A stretch of 64,000 bases of DNA. Source: Hanleya hanleyi. Lineage: Eukaryota > Mollusca > Polyplacophora > Lepidopleurida > Hanleyidae. The notes under the pieces were generated by a model, which saw only the letters and a program-made list of their open reading frames with translations, did not search any database and was not told the origin of the DNA. A program made the translations under genes and the position numbers. The stretch covers positions 1-64,000 of the forward strand of contig JAVTVY010017247.1 in NCBI GenBank assembly GCA_036873755.1. Direction: 5' to 3'. Shown here piece after piece: positions 57,205 to 64,000 of the stretch. Numbering within the stretch: position 1 is the first letter of the stretch; each line of letters starts with the position of its first letter.

Positions 57205-58335
57205 CGTATGATGACATAATGATGGGTTCCTTTGTTTTTCCTACGCTAAATACCAATTTCTGTCTACGTGGTGTTATAGCATAATGATGGGTTCCTTCGT
57301 TTTTTCTACGCTAAATACCAATTTCTCTCCACGATGTATGATGGCATAATGATGGTGTTTTTTATATTTTTCGTCGTCTGAATACTAATGTCTGACCAGG
57401 AGTGATGATATCATGGAAGATTCTTTTATATTTCCTACGCTTAATACTAATTTCTGACCACGAGATCCAATCTTCATTTGCTTCATCAAACATGCTGCAG
57501 CAATGCAGTACAGATGTTGACCGGACATATATGCATAGAATAGGATTTTCTATAAACTTGCAAGAAAGGAATTAGCTTGAATCTTAGCCATGAAATAAAT
57601 TCACCCAGGCTACAGACCGAGGTGTGATGGCATAATGATGGGTTAGTTTTAGTTCAGTTTTCCTATGCTAATTACTAATCTCTGGCCGCGAGGTGTGATA
57701 GCATAATAAGGGGTTTCTTTGTTTTCCTTCGTTAAGGATGTCCGCTGGTGGTTTTTGACTTTGGCAGCCAGTTTGCCTATTTTTCTATTGGGTTATCTCC
57801 CTTCCCTAGGTTAAGAGATGGGGATTTCCTTTAAAAGCCTTCCAGCCGAGAATTGTGCACACCAACATCCATCCAATTTGCTAAATTTTGATAGACATTG
57901 TGATTATCTGCAAACAGTTAGAATATAAGAAAAAGTTAAATACTATTTATATGAATTTTTCATGAATATGCTTCAAAACTAAGGCTATTCCCTATGCTTT
58001 CTGGGTTATCAAATTGAGCATGGGTCAGTGCACTTGATGTTGCCTACAGCTAAAAAATGCACACCAACCTATATTTTTTTCTTTGTTTTTCCTCATATTA
58101 CACAATTATGAATGCAACAACACACATTATTCAAAAAGTTAATTACTTTGATTTACCACCAGCGGACATCCTTAAATACTAATTTCTGACCACAAGGTGT
58201 GATAGCATAATGATAGGTTTCTCTGTTTTTCTTAGGCTAGATACTAATTTCTGAACAAGAGGTGTGATAACATAATGATGGGTGCTTTATGTTTCCTATG
58301 CTAAATGCTAATTTCTGACCACACGGTCCAAGTAA
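57205..58335 (+). repeat. Irregular minisatellite, about 65-75 bp unit, interrupted by a MITE
   Basis: Units of the type GTGTGATAGCATAATGATGG, GTTTCTTTGTTTTTCCTACG, CTAAATACTAATTTCTGACC recur at about 57206, 57275, 57335, 57400, 57622, 57688, 58196 and 58262, with unrelated spacers at 57475-57600 and the MITE at 57736-58171. Confidence 0.8.
57736..58171. mobile_element. 436-bp MITE with 17-bp TIRs and TTAA target duplication
   Basis: The left end GGATGTCCGCTGGTGGT and the right end ACCACCAGCGGACATCC are exact inverted repeats. TTAA flanks both sides (57732-57735 and 58172-58175). Removing the element with one TTAA leaves CGTTAAATACTAATTTCTG, which fits the surrounding minisatellite unit (CGCTAAATACTAATTTCTG). 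No ORF. TTAA duplication is the signature of piggyBac-type transposition, although the TIR does not start with the usual CCC. Confidence 0.88.
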
Positions 58336-58996
58336 ATTGTTATTTGCTTCAACATAACATGTTACTTGCACGGCAAGATTACAGTAAAGCAGATGATCGG
58401 ACAATACGTACAATAGGATATTCTTTAAACTTGCAAAGAAGGAACTAGCTCGCATTTTTTAAGCCATGAAAATAAATTTACTCAGGTCACAGACTGTGTG
58501 GTGATACAATGACATAATCGTACAAGGTATATAAATCCGCCAAGGTCAGCATTTAACCAAATAATCATTTTCACGATGTACTAATTGATAACGTGCTGCA
58601 ACACAAAAACAAAATGTACCTCTTAAAGTTAACAATACTTATATAGCACTCATTAAATGATATCATTAGTACTTATCACATTGGTTAATCTTCCGAACAA
58701 TGTCCGTAGCGCCTGGAGCGATTTCTTGCAAACAGGAGAATCTAATAAAACGCCAGCCTTGGTGATATTGTATGCCTGAGTCAGTGTATATATATTAATT
58801 AACTGTATTTAGGATTTTGCATGGCCTGCATGAAACTGCATGGTCTGAAGAGAGGCCATAATTGGTTATTCAACCAGTAACTGTCTTAGTTTTAATCTGA
58901 CATCAGGTTTTTTCGAAGTTTGAAGACAATCTTTCTTCTTCGAATAGTAAATTAAGCAAATCAGTGGACTCGGAAACCTCAGAGATGTCCGCAAAC
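58336..58996. other. No recognised feature
   Basis: AT-rich non-coding sequence. Confidence 0.4.
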
Positions 58997-59355
58997 AAAT
59001 TACAAGCGTCTGGTCCGTCATTCATAATTCAGCCGTCGTCCATTAGAGAATATCCGCGTCCATAATCCCAAGACCTATTCCATATTCCATATAACAGTAT
59101 TAGCACCAAATTCAAAAAGACAATTATAGTATACATAAACATAGGCTTGTTTCCTGCAAGAGAGAAGCGGTCAACAGTTTTTAATGATGCCGGCAAGACA
59201 TCATCATGTTCCAAAAATATCAAATCCGTATCGCTGATCAGTATTCTTAATCCATAATATTCGTTGTAAAGTCGTCATCTAAAGAATGATGTGTCTCAGT
59301 CACGCTTTGATTGTGACTGTTCATATGAGTACCATGAGGATCTTGAAGTCATGGG
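58997..59355 (-). repeat. Duplicated segment D1, copy 2
   Basis: Direct duplicate of 50676-51035, 8.32 kb away. The minus-strand frame with the hydrophobic helix (MFMYTIIVFLNLVLILLY) and the same C-terminus stays open, with two conservative changes. The acceptor-like CTCTCTTGCAG is kept. Confidence 0.45.
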
Positions 59356-60500
59356 TTCATACCGCCCCTAGCCCCGGGTTAAGCGGAATCAGACACAAGT
59401 TACGAAACGTAGCGCCATAGATCCCGCACGCTACGTTCGTATTTTGCTATCAGCATGCGATATGTATCGCCAAATTTGAGAAACATTGAGTGGAGGCGCT
59501 TGGTGAGACATAATTTATGTGAGTGATTTCTTTCACGATTTTCGTTTGCCTAGCCTAAGCAAACAAACAACTAGTATCGTAATGAATGACAAAGCGAAGG
59601 ATATAGATCCACCTTTACTTGATGTTAAAGGAAACTACAGATGGTCCTTGACGGTAATATTCCAGTGGCTCATGTAGCCTGTAGCATTTGCTAGATCTCG
59701 AGTAAAATGTAACGATTTTAAACAGCGTCGCAAAAAAAATTCACAAACTTGTAAAACAGGACTATATCATCAAACGCGAATATATGTCGGTTTATTGTTT
59801 TGGTGGGAAAGCTTGTTTTGGTGCCGAGGAAAGCTTTCCTGTGGAGTCCCCGAGGCTTTCGGCCCCGAGGTTTGCCCTCTGTACAACTCATTGTGAACGT
59901 AGTTTTGTGACTCGTAAACATGGTGGAGATGAAACGCTTGGTCAGCGTCGGATCGCACAGTTATTTGTTCCGAATACTAATTTGCATTAAAAGAATACTC
60001 CCTCGTTTGAACCGTTTTCTTACTTTCTGCCGGACACATAGTACATCATTTTTCAACAGATGACTTGATAAGACTATTACATCCTCGCTCTGAAATATTG
60101 ATATCTAATACCAGTAGTATATAGAACACGGTAACCCTCAGGTTGACCTCTTTGCACTTAAACTTGTGGCGATCACGTGGCGGAGGTCAAAGGTCAATGA
60201 GTGCACTTGAGCTGACCTGTATCCTTTCATCTCGTCTCTGACCTTGGATCATGTATAGACATGTTAGGAGATTCCTCCGCGGTGATGCGGTCTGCCTCCG
60301 CGGACAGAAAGTATTCCCAAGTATATAGAGGGCTGAGGGTATGTCTGACTGTATGGAATGCATGTATTGACTTGTGTCTGGGATTTTCTCATCACGGGGA
60401 GTGCGCAGGTGTATGGCCCGTGTGAATCGGGCGTGACCTGGGTATGACTGTATGGGATGTACTGACTTGGTTCTGGGTTTTTTCCATCATGCGGCGGTCA
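59356..60500. other. Non-coding flank of the second Polinton-related block
   Basis: Includes a GC-rich segment at 59800-59880 (GAAAGCTTTCCTGTGGAGTC, GGCCCCGAGG); phrases near its left end resemble 26726-26760. Near-repeated phrases such as CTGTATGG.ATG...TGACTTG.T are at 60350-60480. The ORFs here are not convincing. Confidence 0.35.
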
Positions 60501-60569
60501 TGTGATTAGGAGTGCATGAACGGACTTGTATGCCGTCCATTCATTTGAGTCGGGGACTTGGGGTCATGG

Positions 60570-61160
60570 GTGTATGTAAAATGAGGATTTGTCTCGAAAA
60601 TATAAACAGCGGAACACGGACTTTACCTCTAAAATAGGGGAAAACCCCTATCAACTCTATCCCAAAGGGCTAATATCGGTCCCTGGCTTATCGGGGCCTG
60701 CTGAGAGAGTGTGGGAGTGGGTGTATGTAAAATTAGGATTTGTCCCGAAAATATAAAAAGCGGAACACGGACTTTTACCAGAGGAAAACTCATATCAGCC
60801 CTATCCAAAAGAGATCATCTCGGTCCCCGGGCTTATCCGGGCCTGCCTATGCAGTTAATCGGGTGTTTTCACAGAAAATAAAAATAAATAAATGAAAAAC
60901 GGAATTCTGACTCGTTCAATATACAATATACGGGGAAATGCCTGTATGGGTATAGCTCCATACTGGTTAAATGGGGGGAGGGGTGATCAATTTTTTTGTG
61001 GGTGTTACTATGGGGTGTGGGGTCTCGTTTTTCTCGTAATGGGAAGGGTCCCGGAGTGAATAGGTGAAATTTTTGGGAAAAGTCACCGAGGTCTGTATAT
61101 AGGCTCATACTGGCTATATGGGGGGAGGGATGGTCAATTTTTTTGTGATTAATGATTTCT
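60570..61160 (+). repeat. Imperfect tandem repeats upstream of the zinc-finger gene, period about 145-150 bp
   Basis: GTGTATGTAAAAT.AGGATTTGTC, GAAAATATAAA.AGCGGAACA and TCGGTCCC.GGCTTATC occur twice (from about 60570 and 60719). CATACTGG and ATGGGGGGAGGG..GGTCAATTTTTTTGTG occur twice more (about 60959 and 61105). No coding potential. Confidence 0.7.
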
Positions 61161-61412
61161 TCAGTGTGGGTTAGAGCTCAACCAGGGGAGAGCCCGAAGA
61201 TCTCTGCTACCATCGCCAGCGATGCCTGACCTGAAGGTGTACCCTTGGCAGGGTGTGATCTTTGTACGAGGAGAGAGGAGATTTTCCAGTGAGGGGAGTG
61301 AATTGAACATCCGGGGACTTTTACATCCGGGTTCTTGTACATCCAGGTTCTTGTACATGCGGGTTCTTGTCGCTGACGTCCGCGCCTACATCCGGGTACT
61401 TCTATGTTGGCC

Positions 61413-61420
61413 TATAAGAG
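61413..61420 (+). promoter_or_regulatory. Candidate TATA box of the zinc-finger gene
   Basis: TATAAGAG in GGCCTATAAGAGCC, 45 bases before the chosen ATG at 61465, preceded by repeated ACATCCGGG words (61310-61395). Confidence 0.45.
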
Positions 61421-61464
61421 CCAGAATTTTTACGGCATTCATCATTTCCAGATCCACAGCCGAC

Positions 61465-62338
61465 ATGTTATCTTGCACAACTTGCCAGAAGCAGTTTACC
61501 CATATAGAAAGTTTACGACGCCACGAGGCCTCCACCCACAACGATGCACGTTATACTTGTATAATTTGCACACGGTCATTCAATCGGGAGGATAATTTAC
61601 TGCGCCATGAGAGGGCACTCCACGAGGGTGCGACGGTACAATGTAACGATTGTGGTCGACTCTTCAAACGACCCAATCGGTTAAGACAGCACCAACGTTT
61701 GATTCATGCCGCGTCTCTACGGTTTGGGCGACAACTTTCCACTAAAGTGAAGCCGCGGAAGACGAAGAGCCCGCCTATACCCACAGTCCAGGAGGGCCTG
61801 GATATCTAGCCGGACCCCAGCGTTACGGTATCGAGTCATACGCCTGACGACATCGAACATTTTCTGGAAGATGCAGTGGATGTTCCTAGCGATCTGTTAC
61901 AGGACGCCCATCCAGTGAGTGACATCTGTCGGCGCCATTGGCCCATGATACGGCACTGTTTCCACCGTCATCGCCCTATTCATGATATGTACAATTTCCG
62001 GCTAACCGATCTCGCCCGTCTACGCAGCTACATGGAAGCCATCTTCAATGACCAAGCTACGTCCTTCAAATTAAATCTGGCGTTTGGTTATGTACTGCAG
62101 CATAAGGAGACAGGACAAGCCCGATACTTTTACCCAAGCAGTAACATCCGGGTATTTCACCAACCGTTTAACATCATTAACCATGTAACCGTCGCTACAG
62201 CCCGTGCTGGACCAAGTGGACCAATTGGATGCCTTGGAATGGGCCTATAACCAGCGCCCCAACATCCAGTGGGTCGTAGAGAGGGTGACCAATGTTACGT
62301 TCTTCGTGACCAAATTACGGGATCTTCCCATCGGATGA
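61465..62338 (+). pseudogene. C2H2 zinc-finger protein with a Polinton-type C-terminal domain, interrupted
   Basis: From the ATG at 61465 (chosen because it follows the TATA-like box; the open frame extends upstream to 61222 without conserved sequence), three classic C2H2 fingers occupy residues about 4-80 (CTTCQKQF..H, CIICTRSF..H, CNDCGRLF..H). A basic tail follows. A TAG at 61807 ends the frame, but the same frame continues open through SDICRRHWPMIRHCF and SFKLNLAFGYVLQHKETG up to about 62190. It then shifts (AYNQRPNIQWVVERVTNVTFFV) and ends at 62338. The downstream part resembles the conserved N-terminal region of large Polinton proteins. One nonsense and one frameshift break it; alternatively it is two genes. 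Confidence 0.65.
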
Positions 62339-62847
62339 ATGTATTCACCCATGCACTGTGATTAAGAGTGCATGAACGGACTTGTATGCCGTCCATTCAT
62401 TTGAGTCGGGGACTTGGGGTCATGGGTGTATGTAAAATGAGGATTTGTCTCGAAAATATAAACAGCGGAACACGGACTTTACCTCTAAAATAGAGGAAAA
62501 CCCCTATCAACTCTATCCCAAAGGGCTAATATCGGTCCCTGGCTTATCGGGGCCTGCTGAGAGAGTGTGGGAGTGGGTGTATGTAAAATTAGGATTTGTC
62601 CCGAAAATATAAAAAGCGGAACACGGACTTTTACCAGAGGAAAACTCATATCAGCCCTATCCAAAAGAGATCATCTCGGTCCCCGGGCTTATCCGGGCCT
62701 GCCTATGCAGTTAATCAGGTGTTTTCACAGAAAATAAAAATAAATAAATGAAAAACGGAATTCTGACTCGTTCAATATACAATATACGGGGAAATGCCTG
62801 TATGGGTATAGCTCCATACTGGTTAAATGGGGGGAGGGGTGATCAAT

Positions 62848-63275
62848 TCCAGTGAGTGACATCTGTCGGCGCCATTGGCCCATGATACGGCACTGTTTCC
62901 ACCGTCATCGCCCTATTCATGATATGTACAATTTCCGGCTAACCGATCTCGCCCGTCTACGCAGCTACATGGAAGCCATCTTCAATGACCAAGCTACGTC
63001 CTTCAAATTAAATCTGGCGTTTGGTTATGTACTGCAGCATAAGGAGACAGGACAAGCCCGATACTTTTACCCAAGCAGTAACATCCGGGTATTTCACCAA
63101 CCGTTTAACATCATTAACCATGTAACCGTCGCTACAGCCCGTGCTGGACCAAGTGGACCAATTGGATGCCTTGGAATGGGCCTATAACCAGCGCCCCAAC
63201 ATCCAGTGGGTCGTAGAGAGGGTGACCAATGTTACGTTCTTCGTGACCAAATTACGGGATCTTCCCATCGGATGA
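62848..63275 (+). pseudogene. Second copy of the Polinton-type domain without zinc fingers
   Basis: Nearly identical to 61911-62338 with the same frameshift. Joined at its left to the block A' repeat (GATCAATT/CCAGTGAG), so it has lost its start codon and all zinc fingers. The 111-residue open part (62852-63187) is therefore a relic, not a gene. Confidence 0.75.
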
Positions 63276-63295
63276 ATGTATTCACCCATGCACTG

Positions 63296-63930
63296 ATAGA
63301 TACTCAGGATGCGCAAACAACTATCTGAGGATATGCTGCCTCAACGGTATCCTGTCCTGCCCGACGATGATTAGAACAAATGATTCAGAGCGAACATGGC
63401 CGAAGATGGAACTTTCTGAAATGTAGACTTCTGATTGGACAAGAATACACTAAAGGACAGGAACGAATATGACGGATGCAAATGGTGGCCTCTGATTGGA
63501 CAAGAGTCTTCTTGAGTTGTAAACATACCCAACGTGGCTCCCCCAGCGTGGGTATGATGTAACATTGGGGAGAATAAACTATATGAAAAAACTCCATGTT
63601 GCTATTGTTCTCTCATGTGTCATCCTTGTTGTTGTTGTTCTCTCTCCGGCCTATATCATGGCGTCAAGGCGTTATGTTAGAGTGTTGAGGCGTAGAGATA
63701 GGGCGTTAAGTCGTTGAGACAGGCGTTAAGGCGTAACGACGGGTGTTGACGGGTGACAGCCATTCGAGAGCTTCACACTGATACCCCACACGGTCCATTT
63801 GACCAGGGATGGTCCATCACTCAACAAACCTCCACGAATCCACAAAATGCCTGCTTTCTATACTGCGGCCAAACTGCGCATGCGCAAAATGATGAAAACG
63901 GACAATACATTAGTCCAGTCGGACCCCACT
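63296..63930. other. Non-coding right flank
   Basis: Contains a twice-repeated TCTGATTGGACAAGA (63431, 63491), an AGAATAAACT phrase at 63571 that could be a poly(A) signal, and GGCGTTA..G repeats at 63660-63750. No gene recognised. Confidence 0.4.
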
Positions 63931-64000
63931 TACTCGCTCGCTCGCTCACTCACTCACTCACTCACTTACTAACTCACACACTCACTCACTCGCCCTCGTT
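63931..64000 (+). repeat. (CTCG/CTCA)n microsatellite at the window edge
   Basis: TCGCTCGCTCGCTCACTCACTC... continuing to the end of the window; the complement of the GAGTGAGT heads of the interspersed elements, so it could be the start of one in reverse orientation. Confidence 0.75.

Larger units (their letters stand above)
60501..63295 (+). mobile_element. Second Polinton-related fragment with rearranged tandem duplication
   Basis: Blocks in order: A (60501-60992), B (60993-61910, with the zinc fingers), C (61911-62358), A' (62357-62848), C' (62848-63295). A and A' are offset by 1856 bases, C and C' by 937; both pairs are about 99% identical. The second unit lacks block B. Assignment to Polintons rests on the conserved domain in C (see the gene entry). 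Confidence 0.7.

Noticed and set aside
61222..61464. N-terminal extension of the zinc-finger ORF
   Set aside because: Lies across the TATA-like box and short repeats, with no conserved sequence; the ATG at 61465 right before the first finger is preferred.

Overview
The window reads as animal (metazoan) nuclear DNA, most likely from a marine lophotrochozoan such as a mollusc. This is inferred from spliced genes with GT/AG introns and AATAAA signals, a tRNA-Ser-primed Ty3/gypsy element, a Penelope-like element, Polinton/adintovirus-type virion genes, short elements starting with (TGAG)n, and long degenerate AGGTCA repeats. There are no operons and no bacterial ribosome sites. Most of the window is repetitive; I can support only two host genes with confidence.

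Region 1 (1-13340): a minus-strand tandem array of one Ty3/gypsy retrotransposon. Three gag-pol bodies and three 1.74-kb LTRs share LTRs head to tail with a period of about 5.0 kb. The array runs off the left edge and ends at an LTR terminus at 13340. Each complete pol stops at the start of the integrase catalytic core and runs directly into the next LTR, so these are deleted elements.

Region 2 (13341-25500): host DNA. It holds a perfect 48-bp foldback, a cluster of GTAAC-N5-TGACA words that also populate the LTR, an intact dienelactone-hydrolase-family gene (17443-18126), a minisatellite, a 1.5-kb array of nuclear-receptor-like AGGTCA half-sites, and a dispersed repeat.

Region 3 (about 25.5-32.9 kb): a decayed Polinton/adintovirus-like insertion on the plus strand. 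In order: retroviral-type integrase with chromodomain, packaging ATPase, a small hydrophobic capsid-associated protein, a conserved virion ORF, penton, a basic core protein, and the N-terminal part of the hexon-type major capsid protein. Every larger gene is broken, and two or three further repeats have landed inside it, including a 567-bp foldback. No DNA polymerase B or protease was found.

Region 4 (33-48.8 kb): a five-copy 303-bp tandem repeat, a roughly ten-copy 183-bp diverged array, then a minus-strand three-coding-exon gene (41267-43477, plus a 5' UTR exon) predicting an unrecognised 196-residue secreted protein with many cysteines. Anonymous AT-rich DNA follows.

Region 5 (48.8-64 kb): a broken Penelope-like reverse transcriptase, duplicated coding-looking segments, a fragment of a transposon-associated zinc-ribbon-like protein, a minisatellite interrupted by a 436-bp MITE with TTAA target duplication, and a second Polinton-related fragment (60.5-63.3 kb). 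That fragment carries a three-finger C2H2 gene and a rearranged tandem duplication in which the second copy has lost the zinc-finger part.
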